From positions 1 to 18,265 of the forward strand of contig JAIXZU010000146.1 in assembly GCA_027489415.1 (NCBI GenBank): a DNA stretch of 18,265 nt, in the 5' to 3' direction. Below, in pieces: positions 1 to 6,035 of this stretch. This DNA is from Alphaproteobacteria bacterium (GTDB lineage: Bacteria > Pseudomonadota > Alphaproteobacteria > UBA2136 > UBA6156). Every line of letters starts with the position of its first letter. Position 1 is the stretch's first letter. The notes below the pieces were generated by a model. The model was not told where the DNA came from. It ran no database searches and saw only the letters and a program-made list of their open reading frames with translations. Position numbers and translations under genes: made by a program.

Positions 1-383
1 CGAGCATTACCGTGAACGGTGGCAGCGTGATGCACCTCGACTTCCTGACCGATGCCGAGAAGGACGTGTTCAAGACCGCGTTTGAGCTTGACCAGCGCTG
101 GCTGATTGAGCATGCGGCCGACCGCACGCCGTTCATCTGCCAGAGCCAGAGCTTGAACCTCTTCCTGCCGGCCGACGTGCACAAGCGCGACCTGCACATG
201 CTGCACTATTCCGCGTGGAAGAAGGGGATCAAGAGCCTCTACTACTGCCGCAGCAAGAGCTTGCAGCGTGCGGAAGTGGTGAGCTTGCCCGGGACCAACC
301 AGCCGAAAGCACAGATTCAGCTGAAGGCGACGGGGACGGATGGCGGAGCACAGAAATACGAAGAGTGCTTGGCCTGCCAATAA
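1..383 (+). CDS. nrdA: Ribonucleoside-diphosphate reductase alpha subunit, C-terminal part (partial at window start)
   Basis: This is the C-terminal ~126 residues of the large subunit of class Ia ribonucleotide reductase, which reduces ribonucleoside diphosphates to deoxyribonucleotides in the cytoplasm together with NrdB. The reading frame is open from base 3, so the gene begins upstream; the GTG at 12 is an internal Val and not a start. Seen in the sequence: the NLFLPAD stretch, then a KGIKSLYYCRS segment whose adjacent Tyr-Tyr matches the radical-transfer tyrosines of the family, and a C-terminal tail ending ECLACQ. The tail carries the mobile cysteine pair (CxxC here; CxxxxC in E. coli) that re-reduces the active site. 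nrdB follows 373 bp downstream on the same strand. The stop codon is followed after 9 bp by palindromic element R1. Identification is firm; only the upstream extent is unknown. Confidence 0.95.
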   Translation, partial: SITVNGGSVMHLDFLTDAEKDVFKTAFELDQRWLIEHAADRTPFICQSQSLNLFLPADVHKRDLHMLHYSAWKKGIKSLYYCRSKSLQRAEVVSLPGTNQPKAQIQLKATGTDGGAQKYEECLACQ

Positions 384-392
384 AACTCTTTG

Positions 393-519
393 AAACTCTA
401 CTGGAGCGGGGTGCCTTTTCATTTTTCCCCAAAGCGCGAGCGGCTTATGTACTGGTTTGTACACCGCGCCACTCGCGCTTCGAGGAGAAAATAAAAAGTC
501 CCTCCCGCCCAGCGAGTTT
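393..519 (+). repeat. Palindromic element R1, copy 1
   Basis: A long inverted repeat that starts 9 bp after the nrdA stop. From outside in: AAACTC (393-398) pairs with GAGTTT (514-519); CTGGAGCGGG (401-410) pairs with CCCGCCCAG (504-512) with one bulge; a T-rich segment (415-430) pairs imperfectly with an A-rich one (482-498); AAGCGCGAG (432-440) pairs with CTCGCGCTT (472-480). The 31-nt apical region 441-471 carries a small stem TGTAC/GTACA around TGGTTT. Nearly the same apical region is found in copy 2 (15991-16117), whose arms have different sequence but still pair. It could be a mobile REP/RIME-like palindrome, an mRNA 3' structure or both. Confidence 0.85.
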
Positions 520-604
520 TTAAGTGCCTCCTTCAGAGTGAGGTAGATGAATTTTTGCGGGTTTTGGTGATGATTTGAGCCAAATTCCCGTAAAAACAAA
601 AGGG

Positions 605-633
605 TTGATATGGCCCTTTGGCGGGTGGATAAC
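605..633 (+). promoter_or_regulatory. Candidate sigma70-type promoter for nrdB
   Basis: TTGATA (605-610), a 17-bp spacer and GATAAC (628-633) give a plausible -35/-10 pair. It would place the transcript start near 640, leaving a 5' leader of roughly 115 nt to the first nrdB start. Found by eye only. The -10 overlaps a small hairpin (622-638). Confidence 0.35.
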
Positions 634-729
634 ACCCGTGCCGACGATACAAAGTTTTAAGACGGGCGTTTGCGTGTGAGAGATCGCCGGAAACGTCATG
701 CTTGAGAAAGCGGGCCGGGTTTAACCGGC
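622..729 (+). promoter_or_regulatory. Structured nrdB leader with hairpins
   Basis: The 373-bp gap between nrdA and nrdB holds element R1 (393-519) and then this leader. Two simple perfect hairpins are visible: CGGGTG/CACCCG (622-627 and 633-638, 5-nt loop) and GCCGG/CCGGC (714-718 and 725-729, 6-nt loop). The second lies about 28 nt upstream of the first nrdB start codon. I do not recognise a known riboswitch family here, nor an obvious tandem NrdR box. A regulatory role is inference. Confidence 0.3.
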
Positions 730-756
730 ACGACAACAACAAGGGAAGGCAAGGAT

Positions 757-1920
757 ATGACTGCAAGTGTCATTAATTTCGAACCCGCTGCCGTGAAAGT
801 GGCCCAGCGGACGACTGCCCAACAACATGCAAAGGAAGGACGTAACATGCCTAGTTTAAAAGATGAGCGTATCGGCTACAAACCATTCGGCTACCCATGG
901 GCCTACGAGGCCTGGCTGATGCAACAACGCATCCACTGGCTGCCGGAAGAAGTACCGATGGCCGACGATGTGAAGCAGTGGAGCACCGAGCTGAACCCGC
1001 AGGAAAAAAACCTGCTGACCCAGATCTTCCGCTTCTTCACCCAAAGCGACGTTGAAGTGAACGGGGCGTACCTGAAGTATTTCACCCAAGTCTTCAAGCC
1101 CACCGAAGTGTTGATGATGATGAACAGCTTCGCCAACATGGAAACCGTGCACATTGCGGCCTACAGCCACCTGCTCGATACCATCGGGATGCCCGAGACC
1201 GAGTACAGCGCCTTCATGGAATACGCCGAAATGAAGGACAAGTACGACTTCCTGCACAGCGTGAACGTGGACGATGACCACAGCATTGCCGTGGCGATGG
1301 CGATTTTCGCGGCCTTCACCGAAGGGCTCAGCCTGTTCGCGAGCTTCGCGATGCTGATGAACTTCCCGCGCTTCAACAAAATGAAGGGCATGGGCCAGAT
1401 TGTGACCTGGAGCGTGCGTGACGAAACCCTGCACGTGACCAGCATGATCAAGCTGTTCAACACCTTCATTCAGGAGAACCCGCAGATCTGGAACGACCGG
1501 TTGAAGACGGAGATTACCGACGCCTGCAAGAAGGTTGTCGAGATGGAAGACAAGTTCATCGACCTCGCCTTCGGCATGGGCCCGATTGAAGGCATGACGC
1601 CGGAAGATGTGAAGGGGTACATCCGCTTCATCGCTGACCGCCGCCTGCGCAGCCTGAACCTTGACCCGGTTTACAACCTCGACAAGAACCCGCTGCCATG
1701 GATGGACCTGATGCTGAATGCCGACGAGCACGCCAACTTCTTCGAACAGCGTGCCACCGAGTATGCCAAGGCCTCCACCCGCGGTAACTGGGATGAAGCC
1801 TTTGATGCGATGCTGGAAACCAGCACCATTGATACGGCGCACAGCCCGGTGAACATGGAAACATGGGAACAGAGCAAGCTGGCGAATACATTCAAGCCGT
1901 TGCAGGAGTTCCAGTCCTAG
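757..1920 (+). CDS. nrdB: Ribonucleoside-diphosphate reductase beta (radical) subunit
   Basis: The small subunit of class Ia ribonucleotide reductase; it houses the di-iron (or dimanganese) centre and tyrosyl radical that start catalysis in NrdA. All expected ligands are visible, numbered from the ATG at 757: D98 (TQSDVEV), E129 and H132 (METVHIAAY), radical Y136, E189 (FTEGLS), E223 and H226 (RDETLH). Length is 387 aa. The first 30 residues look unlike the family core, and a second start at 847 (MPSLKDERIGYKPFGYPW) has a strong AAGGAAGG ribosome site and would give a 357-aa protein. The first ATG also has a purine-rich site (GGGAAGGCAAGG). I keep the longer form but the start is genuinely uncertain. 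It pairs functionally with nrdA just upstream. Its stop codon abuts element R2 copy 1. Confidence 0.96.
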   Translation: MTASVINFEPAAVKVAQRTTAQQHAKEGRNMPSLKDERIGYKPFGYPWAYEAWLMQQRIHWLPEEVPMADDVKQWSTELNPQEKNLLTQIFRFFTQSDVEVNGAYLKYFTQVFKPTEVLMMMNSFANMETVHIAAYSHLLDTIGMPETEYSAFMEYAEMKDKYDFLHSVNVDDDHSIAVAMAIFAAFTEGLSLFASFAMLMNFPRFNKMKGMGQIVTWSVRDETLHVTSMIKLFNTFIQENPQIWNDRLKTEITDACKKVVEMEDKFIDLAFGMGPIEGMTPEDVKGYIRFIADRRLRSLNLDPVYNLDKNPLPWMDLMLNADEHANFFEQRATEYAKASTRGNWDEAFDAMLETSTIDTAHSPVNMETWEQSKLANTFKPLQEFQS

Positions 1921-2046
1921 GGGCGCGGGCTAAAACGCTCCCTGAGCACTTTTTGGCGGGTCTGAAATATTTTCAGTATATTCGGCGCCCCGCCAAAAAG
2001 CACCCAGGAACCGTTTATAGCCTCGCGCGTGCGGCTCTGAGAGACG
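1920..2046 (+). repeat. Palindromic element R2, copy 1 (short form)
   Basis: It begins at the last base of the nrdB stop codon. GGGGCGCGGGCTAAAAC (1920-1936) recurs exactly at 8867 and 11814. A long hairpin can form: outer strands around GCGCGGGCTAAAAC pair with CCGTTTATAGCCTCGCGC; inside, CCTG/CAGG, then CTTTTTGGCGGG/CCCGCCAAAAAG, then an apical AATAT/ATATT stem. Copies 2 and 3 have CCGG/CCGG and AATAC/GTATT or CATAC/GTATG at the same places, so the pairing is kept while the bases change. This copy lacks the extra ~80-bp 3' module of the other two, though a small CGTTGC/GCAACG hairpin follows at 2044-2058. Confidence 0.85.
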
Positions 2047-2061
2047 TTGCTGTGCAACGGA

Positions 2062-2091
2062 AAAGCCCCGAACCTTGCGGTTCGGGGCTTT
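2062..2091. terminator. Bidirectional intrinsic terminator between nrdB and a receiver gene
   Basis: A perfect 13-bp stem (2062-2074 with 2079-2091) closes a TTGC loop, with T-rich sequence on both exits (GGCTTTT on plus, TTTTCC on minus). It lies between the converging nrdB and the minus-strand receiver gene ending at 2098, so it can serve both. Confidence 0.85.
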
Positions 2092-2097
2092 GGCTTT

Positions 2098-2478
2098 TCA
2101 GATGAAGGTGAGGAGCTCGAGGATATCCCAGTGCCTAACGCCGTTGAGGGTGATGGCGTTAATTTCGAAGGTGTCGTCCTTGTTCTCGATATTGTTGAGG
2201 GTAAGGGGGGACAGGAAAAAAAGACTACGTTCGGGGACGTCCGCGAATTTCCCGCGTTCCATGTAAAGTTCGTAGATGCGGTGGGGCGGGATTGTTTTGC
2301 CCACGTCGTCCTTCAGGCCGTTCCAGAGGATGGCATCCACCGCTACCTGTTGATGAATGACCTGCAGCAGGCTTTTGTAGCTGGTGATACAGGTTGTGGT
2401 GTGGCCTTGCTTGCGCAGGTGACGGGCGGCGGTGTTGTTGACACTGATTTGTGTGCCGATGAGGAGGATATGGGCCAT
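2098..2478 (-). CDS. Degenerate single-domain receiver-like protein (array member A)
   Basis: A 126-aa protein with the pattern of a CheY-like receiver: a beta-1 strand AHILLIG, helix, then VDAILWNGL at beta-3, a later hydrophobic strand and a C-terminal helix containing RHWDILELL. The start at 2478 is set by a strong AAGGAGG just upstream; 13 further codons are open upstream but lack such a site. Key residues are missing: the acidic pair after beta-1 is G8/T9, and the phosphoacceptor position is N53. It therefore probably cannot be phosphorylated in the usual way. Its C-terminal motif resembles the neighbour at 2595-2882 (ARWDIPAIL), which supports a paralogous tandem array. No output domain. 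Gene-call confidence is high; the family assignment rests on fold pattern and neighbours. Confidence 0.75.
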   Translation of the reverse strand: MAHILLIGTQISVNNTAARHLRKQGHTTTCITSYKSLLQVIHQQVAVDAILWNGLKDDVGKTIPPHRIYELYMERGKFADVPERSLFFLSPLTLNNIENKDDTFEINAITLNGVRHWDILELLTFI

Positions 2479-2550
2479 GGGGGCCTCCTTTTCCAGAATT
2501 GGAGTAAACGTATACATGTGTGGCTGGGGGCTTTATGCGGGAGGTTGGGG

Positions 2551-2590
2551 AAAAAGGCAAGCCCCCGAATGCTATGCAAACGAGGGCTTG
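2551..2590 (-). terminator. Intrinsic terminator after receiver fragment B
   Basis: On the minus strand, CAAGCCCTCG pairs with CGGGGGCTTG (10 bp with one G-T pair) around a 13-nt loop, followed by CCTTTTT. It lies 4 bp past the stop of the fragment ending at 2595. The same loop sequence AATGCTATGCAAA (plus strand 2568-2580) is repeated exactly in the next hairpin at 2871-2883. Confidence 0.85.
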
Positions 2591-2594
2591 GGGG

Positions 2595-2882
2595 TTAGGG
2601 GTGGATGCCGAGCTCGGTGAGTTTGGCGAGGATGGCGGGGATGTCCCAGCGGGCGACGTCTTTCTGGATAAAGAAGAGGTCTTTCTCGCCCCGTTTGATT
2701 AGTTCAGTCCAGTTTTCGGGAGTGCTGCTACTGCCGATTATCGGGATTTCGGGTTCATATGTGCGGACGACTGCGAGGGTGTCTTCCCCCGTTATGGTGG
2801 GAGCGTTGGGGTCGAGATAATAATCCGACAGGATGACAGCGTAATGACCGCGCGGGGCGGCTTCCCCCCGAATGCTATGCAA
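2595..2882 (-). pseudogene. Beheaded receiver-domain gene (array member B)
   Basis: The frame encodes the second half of a CheY-like receiver: HYAVILSDYYLD with a normal phosphoacceptor Asp, a beta-4 segment EIPIIGSSST, a lysine-containing beta-5 region (LFFIQKD), then ARWDIPAILAKL. The first ~45 residues of the domain, including beta-1 and its acidic pair, are absent. Upstream of about 2866 the coding sequence runs straight into half of a terminator hairpin like the one at 2551-2590, and the only start available is a TTG inside that hairpin with no ribosome site. I read this as a gene truncated by a deletion or recombination at the terminator repeat. There are no internal stops, so the event is recent or the remnant is still translated. 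Confidence 0.7.
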
Positions 2883-2889
2883 ACGGGGG
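2865..2889 (-). terminator. Rearranged hairpin after receiver gene C (lost T-tract)
   Basis: CCCCCG (2865-2870) pairs with CGGGGG (2884-2889) around the same 13-nt loop AATGCTATGCAAA seen at 2568-2580. Unlike the other hairpins of this array, the exit on the minus strand is GC-rich (GGAAGCCGCC) instead of T-rich, because the sequence switches to receiver coding sequence. It is probably a weak terminator, so gene C transcripts may read into fragment B. Confidence 0.6.
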
Positions 2890-2896
2890 CTTGGGG

Positions 2897-3379
2897 CTAG
2901 GCGGGGAGAAGGTTACGGGGCTGGCTTTCATCGAGGTAGCCGAGGATATCCATGATGCTGCTGATAGCATCCGGGTTCCATTCCAGCTGTTCGGGAGTGT
3001 CGCCGATGAGCGGGAGTTCCTCGAACCAGCCGTTGAGCGGGCCGAGAGTGTGCCAGCTGCCGCGCTTGATGCAGCCGCCGATGAAGACCGGATGGTCATC
3101 GACAGGGATGACCCGCGACGCGTTGTTCAGGGCGCGCACGAGCTCCGTGCCTTCAAAGCGCTTTTTCATTCCCCGCTCGGTATAGTCCGGGCCGAGGTCG
3201 TCCCGGCAGAGTACGAAAGTGAAGGGCGTTTCGGCCTTGAGGTTGTCGTGGAATTCGTGGACAGCCGTCAGGGGGTTGTCGCACACGGTGACGGTATGGC
3301 CCCGGCTGCGGAGCAGGGGAACGAGCTTGGCGACGGAGGTGGCAGAGGGATCAACGATGAGGACGTTCGCTTTGGCCAT
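2897..3379 (-). CDS. Single-domain receiver-like protein (array member C)
   Basis: A 160-aa protein opening with a receiver beta-1 strand ANVLIVD (D10), followed by a helix, RGHTVTVC and the beta-3 segment FTFVLCRDDL. When aligned by eye with array member D (FDAILCDFW), the phosphoacceptor site reads R59, with D60 and D61 immediately after, so phosphorylation is doubtful or shifted. The region from about 75 to 150 (VIPVDDHPVFIGG, then GPLNGWFEELPLIGD) is longer and more divergent than a standard 120-aa receiver. The ATG at 3379 is preceded by AAAGGAAAT. The upstream segment shares TCCTTTCATGGCGG (plus strand) with that of gene D, again indicating tandem duplication including regulatory DNA. 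No DNA-binding or enzymatic output domain is visible. Confidence 0.72.
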   Translation of the reverse strand: MAKANVLIVDPSATSVAKLVPLLRSRGHTVTVCDNPLTAVHEFHDNLKAETPFTFVLCRDDLGPDYTERGMKKRFEGTELVRALNNASRVIPVDDHPVFIGGCIKRGSWHTLGPLNGWFEELPLIGDTPEQLEWNPDAISSIMDILGYLDESQPRNLLPA

Positions 3380-3450
3380 GGGTATTTCCTTTCATGGCGG
3401 TAAGAGGCGGTGGTGATGGCACTGTGAAAGGGATATGGGGATGGTGGCGG

Positions 3451-3483
3451 AAAAAAGCAAGCCCCCGTAGTTACGGGGGCTTG
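3451..3483 (-). terminator. Intrinsic terminator between receiver genes D and C
   Basis: CAAGCCCCCG pairs with CGGGGGCTTG around TAGTTA (3458-3483), followed on the minus strand by GCTTTTTT. It lies 19 bp past the stop of the gene ending at 3502. The stem is shared with the terminator at 2551-2590; the loop is different. Confidence 0.88.
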
Positions 3484-3501
3484 GGTGGTGCGATGGTGGG
3501 G

Positions 3502-4326
3502 TTACAGGCCGAGTTCCTTGAGTTTGGTGAGGAGCTGGGCGGGGTCGTAGGGGACGATGTGCAGGGGCAGGTTGTTTTCATGCGCCTTGATGCGGGCAGG
3601 TTCCCATGCGGTGAGGTCTTGCCCCGTGCCGAGGAGCGGGCGAATGGTTTTACGCAGGAATGCGACAATGAGAATCTCGTTGGGATTCCCTTTGGTGAGG
3701 TCCGTGTCGCTGATCGTGGCGACCAGATTCGGTTCGAGCCTCCGGTTCGGGAGGAGGTGCTCGACCGCTTCCATGACGCCGGTGGCAGTGGTGACCGCGT
3801 AGCCTGCGGCTTCCAGCGCCTGCTGGGTGGCAGTACGGAAGGTTTCCGCATTGCTGATGATGAGGACTTCCGGCAGCTTGACGGGAAGCGGCGGGAGGTC
3901 CTTGACCGTGGCGAGCGTGGTGGTGACCCAGTCGGCGTTCCAGAGGTCGATACCGGGACCATTGCCGGTGGTATATTTCTTCCTGCAGGTGAACATGCGT
4001 TCATCCTCATGCTGCTCCTTGAGGCGTTCCCACATGACGATGTCGGAACTCGCGCAGAGCAGCGGGACTTCCGAACCGGCGAGTTCGCGGACCAGCTTGT
4101 AGGTTTCGGAACCGGGCGTTTTGGGGCCGTCGTATTGGAGCCAGAAGTCGCAGAGGATGGCGTCGAAGGGTTTTTTATTCCCTGTTGCGTCCTGCAAATG
4201 CCGTTTGGCTGTGCGCAGGGTGTTGGCCTGTTTGACGCTGTGGCCAGCCCCTATGAGGGTTTCCACGAGCTGATCGCGGACATGGGGATCGTCTTCGATC
4301 AGGAGAAGATTGAGGGATGTGGCCAT
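3502..4326 (-). CDS. Tandem two-receiver protein (array member D)
   Basis: A 274-aa protein with two receiver-like modules and no output domain. Module 1 (about residues 5-130) has the classical signature: LLLIEDD with acidic residues E11-D13, phosphoacceptor D60 in FDAILCDFW, and the beta-4 PLLCASSD serine region. Module 2 starts near residue 150 (EVLIISNAETF) and has AGYAVTTATG and NLVATISDTDL, but no acidic pair after its first strand, so it looks degenerate. The ATG at 4326 has a good GGAG ribosome site. It is the most intact member and is first in transcription order, with a candidate promoter at 4378-4406 and its own terminator at 3451-3483. It may act as a phosphate sink or protein-interaction switch; no partner kinase is in the window. 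Confidence 0.8.
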   Translation of the reverse strand: MATSLNLLLIEDDPHVRDQLVETLIGAGHSVKQANTLRTAKRHLQDATGNKKPFDAILCDFWLQYDGPKTPGSETYKLVRELAGSEVPLLCASSDIVMWERLKEQHEDERMFTCRKKYTTGNGPGIDLWNADWVTTTLATVKDLPPLPVKLPEVLIISNAETFRTATQQALEAAGYAVTTATGVMEAVEHLLPNRRLEPNLVATISDTDLTKGNPNEILIVAFLRKTIRPLLGTGQDLTAWEPARIKAHENNLPLHIVPYDPAQLLTKLKELGL

Positions 4327-4377
4327 GGAGATCTCCTTTCATGGCGGCAAGAGGGCGGGAAGGTGGTCGGTGTCTTT

Positions 4378-4406
4378 CGTATACATCAAATGGGGTGGGC
4401 GGGCAA
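4378..4406 (-). promoter_or_regulatory. Candidate promoter of receiver gene D
   Basis: Reading the minus strand: TTGCCC, a 17-bp spacer, TATACG. The 9-mer ATGTATACG that includes this -10 also occurs (2517-2509, minus strand) upstream of receiver gene A, suggesting a shared promoter or operator element. Located by eye. Confidence 0.45.
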
Positions 4407-4418
4407 GGGGGCTTGGTA

Positions 4419-4474
4419 GGTAGCCAGGTAGCCGGGTAGCCAGGTAGCCGAGTAGCCAGGTAGCCGGGTAGCCA
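4419..4474 (+). repeat. Tandem octamer array GGTAGCCA (7 units)
   Basis: Seven contiguous 8-bp units, GGTAGCC followed by A or G in strict alternation; the fifth unit starts with A. A 16-bp higher-order unit (GGTAGCCAGGTAGCCG) is visible. It lies in the 232-bp gap between receiver gene D and trmD. The rest of that gap holds the promoter above and a G-rich segment (4476-4505). The same octamer recurs inside trmD and inside the gene at 6036. Confidence 0.95.
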
Positions 4475-4558
4475 TGGGGGTGGGTGGCTGGTTGGGGGGA
4501 TGGGGCTTGGTTGGAATTAGTGTTTGATAGGGGCCAAAGGGAGTGTTAAAGCCTTCTT

Positions 4559-5290
4559 ATGGTTTATAAGGTGTCGGTTGTGACGTTGTTTCCGGAGGCA
4601 TTTCCGGGACTTTTGGGTATGAGTGTGCTGGGCCGTGGCCTGCGCGAGGGTGTGTGGGCGCTGGATGTGGTGAATATTCGGGAATTTGGTGAGGGCAAGC
4701 ACCGCAATGTGGATGACACCCCTTACGGTGGCGGGGCGGGGATGGTGATGAAGCCGGATGTGGTTGCTGCCGCTTTGCGGGCAGCAAAGGGACCAGGTAG
4801 CCAGGAACCGGGTAGCCAGGGGGAGGTGGAGCGGTCGCGTGTGGCCCCTCATACCGTTTATATGGGACCGGCGGGGAAGCGGTTCACGCAGGCGGATGCG
4901 CGGCGGTTGGCGGCGATGCCGGGGGGGCTGGTGGTTCTGTGTGGTCACTATGAAGGAATTGATGAGCGCGTGCTGGAGGCCGAGGTGGATGAGGTGATTT
5001 CGGTGGGTGATTTTGTGCTGAGTGGCGGCGAGAATGCGGCCATGTGCGTGGTGGATGCCGTGGTGCGGTTACTGCCCGGCGTGCTGGGTGCGGATGCCAG
5101 TTTGCATGAGGAAAGCTTTGATATTATGGATGAAAATGGGGCGGTGCTGGTGGAGTACCCGCACTATACGCGGCCTGTTGAATGGGAAGGCCGGGCGGTT
5201 CCGGAGGTGCTGACGAATGGAAATCATGCTGAGATTAAGAAGTGGCGGTTGGCTGAGGCGAAGCGCCGGACTGAGAAGCTTAAGGTTTAG
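4559..5290 (+). CDS. trmD: tRNA (guanine-N1)-methyltransferase
   Basis: TrmD methylates G37 of tRNAs reading CNN/CGG-type codons, using S-adenosylmethionine, and so guards reading frame. Family signatures in order: VSVVTLFPEAFPG at the N-terminus, KHRNVDDTPYGGGAGMVMKP (about residues 46-66), the SAM-knot segment VLCGHYEGIDERV, the VGDFVLSGGENAAM loop, RLLPGVLG, EYPHYTRP and VLTNGNHAEI. The start fits the family N-terminus; AAAGGGAG lies rather far upstream (about 15 nt). Length is 243 aa. Odd: between residues ~78 and 95, where the chain normally passes directly from the glycine loop region to the strand before the SAM knot, sits a GPGSQEPGSQGE-type insert made by GGTAGCCA octamers. rimM, often upstream, is absent here; rplS follows after 179 bp. 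Confidence 0.96.
   Translation: MVYKVSVVTLFPEAFPGLLGMSVLGRGLREGVWALDVVNIREFGEGKHRNVDDTPYGGGAGMVMKPDVVAAALRAAKGPGSQEPGSQGEVERSRVAPHTVYMGPAGKRFTQADARRLAAMPGGLVVLCGHYEGIDERVLEAEVDEVISVGDFVLSGGENAAMCVVDAVVRLLPGVLGADASLHEESFDIMDENGAVLVEYPHYTRPVEWEGRAVPEVLTNGNHAEIKKWRLAEAKRRTEKLKV
4796..4818 (+). repeat. GGTAGCCA octamers inside trmD
   Basis: Exact GGTAGCCA at 4796-4803 and 4811-4818, separated by GGAACCG (a diverged unit). They encode Gly-Ser-Gln twice in frame and match the array 320 bp upstream. Confidence 0.85.
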
Positions 5291-5312
5291 AAGGGTTTTT
5301 TACGAAAAAGGC

Positions 5313-5340
5313 TTGCGGTGGGGGGCGGATTGGGTTAGAT
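5313..5340 (+). promoter_or_regulatory. Candidate rplS promoter and leader
   Basis: TTGCGG (5313-5318), a 16-bp spacer and TTAGAT (5335-5340) form a weak -35/-10 match. The ~125-nt leader that would follow contains a hairpin GCCTG/CAGGC (5361-5365 and 5372-5376) and an inverted repeat GGAATT/AATTCC (5402-5407 and 5415-5420). This may be an L19 leader, but I recognise no described motif. Confidence 0.28.
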
Positions 5341-5469
5341 GCCTCTCAGATTGTGTTGCCGCCTGAATGGGCAGGCACGCCGCGTATGCCTCTCTCCGGT
5401 TGGAATTCATGAGAAATTCCGTAAATGGTCCGGGAATGCCTGCGTTGAGATAGTATGGAGATTTGAGTC

Positions 5470-5922
5470 ATGGACATTATTGCTCAACTGAACAAAGAAA
5501 CCGCCGCCGAGCAGCTCGCGAAAATGAGCGCCGGTATCCCTGACTTTGCTGCCGGTGACACCCTGCGCGTGCACGTCAAGGTTAAGGAAGGTGACAAGAC
5601 CCGTACCCAGGTCTTTGAAGGCCTGTGCATTGCCCGCCACAACAAGAGCGTCGGCAGCAGCTTCACCGTGCGCAAGCTCTCCTTCGGTGAAGGTGTTGAG
5701 CGCGTGTTCCCGCTGTTCAGCCCCGTGATTGAGAAGATCGAGCTGGTACGCCGTGGTGAAGTTCGCCGCGCCAAGCTGTACTACCTGCGTGGCCTGACCG
5801 GTAAAGCCGCCCGTATTGCTGAAAAAGCCCGCAAGCTGGTGCCTGCCACCGGTACAGCCGAAAAAGCCGCTGACGCAGCCCCTGCCGCTGCCGAGGCGCC
5901 TGCCGCTGAAGCCAACGCTTAA
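5470..5922 (+). CDS. rplS: 50S ribosomal protein L19
   Basis: L19 of the large ribosomal subunit, at the 30S-50S interface. It begins MDIIAQLNKE, as is typical, followed by PDFAAGDTLRVHVKVKEGDKTRTQVFEGLCIA, SFTVRKLSFGEGVERVFPLFSP and RRGEVRRAKLYYLRGLTGKAARI, all diagnostic. GGAG lies about 10 nt before the ATG. At 150 aa it is longer than the ~115-aa core because of an Ala/Pro/Glu-rich C-terminal tail (from about residue 122), a style of extension common in alphaproteobacterial L19. It probably shares function and perhaps transcript with trmD; a strong terminator follows. Confidence 0.98.
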   Translation: MDIIAQLNKETAAEQLAKMSAGIPDFAAGDTLRVHVKVKEGDKTRTQVFEGLCIARHNKSVGSSFTVRKLSFGEGVERVFPLFSPVIEKIELVRRGEVRRAKLYYLRGLTGKAARIAEKARKLVPATGTAEKAADAAPAAAEAPAAEANA

Positions 5923-5950
5923 TTCCGGTTAAGTTGCTTTAATGATTAAG

Positions 5951-5977
5951 AGGGTGGCGATTGCCACCCTTTTTTTG
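5951..5977 (+). terminator. Intrinsic terminator of rplS
   Basis: AGGGTGGC pairs with GCCACCCT (8 bp) around GATT and is followed by a run of seven T. It lies 29 bp after the rplS stop. Confidence 0.95.
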
Positions 5978-6035
5978 GCGTTCGGGTTCGTTTTCAGGGT
6001 GGGCCCCTTCGCCGGATTGACGTACACTTCGGGGT

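Noticed and set aside
560..756. Known riboswitch (cobalamin or similar) before nrdB
   Set aside because: No conserved core motif of any class I know is present; only simple hairpins are seen.
856..1842. 328-codon open frame on the minus strand inside nrdB
   Set aside because: It is the antisense shadow of nrdB, whose metal ligands and radical tyrosine are all in place; its composition (His/Gly/Val-rich) is what codon-biased antisense frames give.
2047..2598. 183-codon plus-strand frame opposite receiver gene A
   Set aside because: It begins inside an intrinsic terminator and has no ribosome site; the minus strand has a strong one and a receiver-like protein.
3394..4419. 341-codon plus-strand open frame opposite the receiver genes
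   Set aside because: The minus strand has ribosome sites, receiver motifs and terminators; the plus frame has no recognisable motif and crosses a terminator hairpin.
4419..4474. CRISPR-like array
   Set aside because: Units are 8 bp with no spacers and no cas genes; it is a simple tandem repeat.
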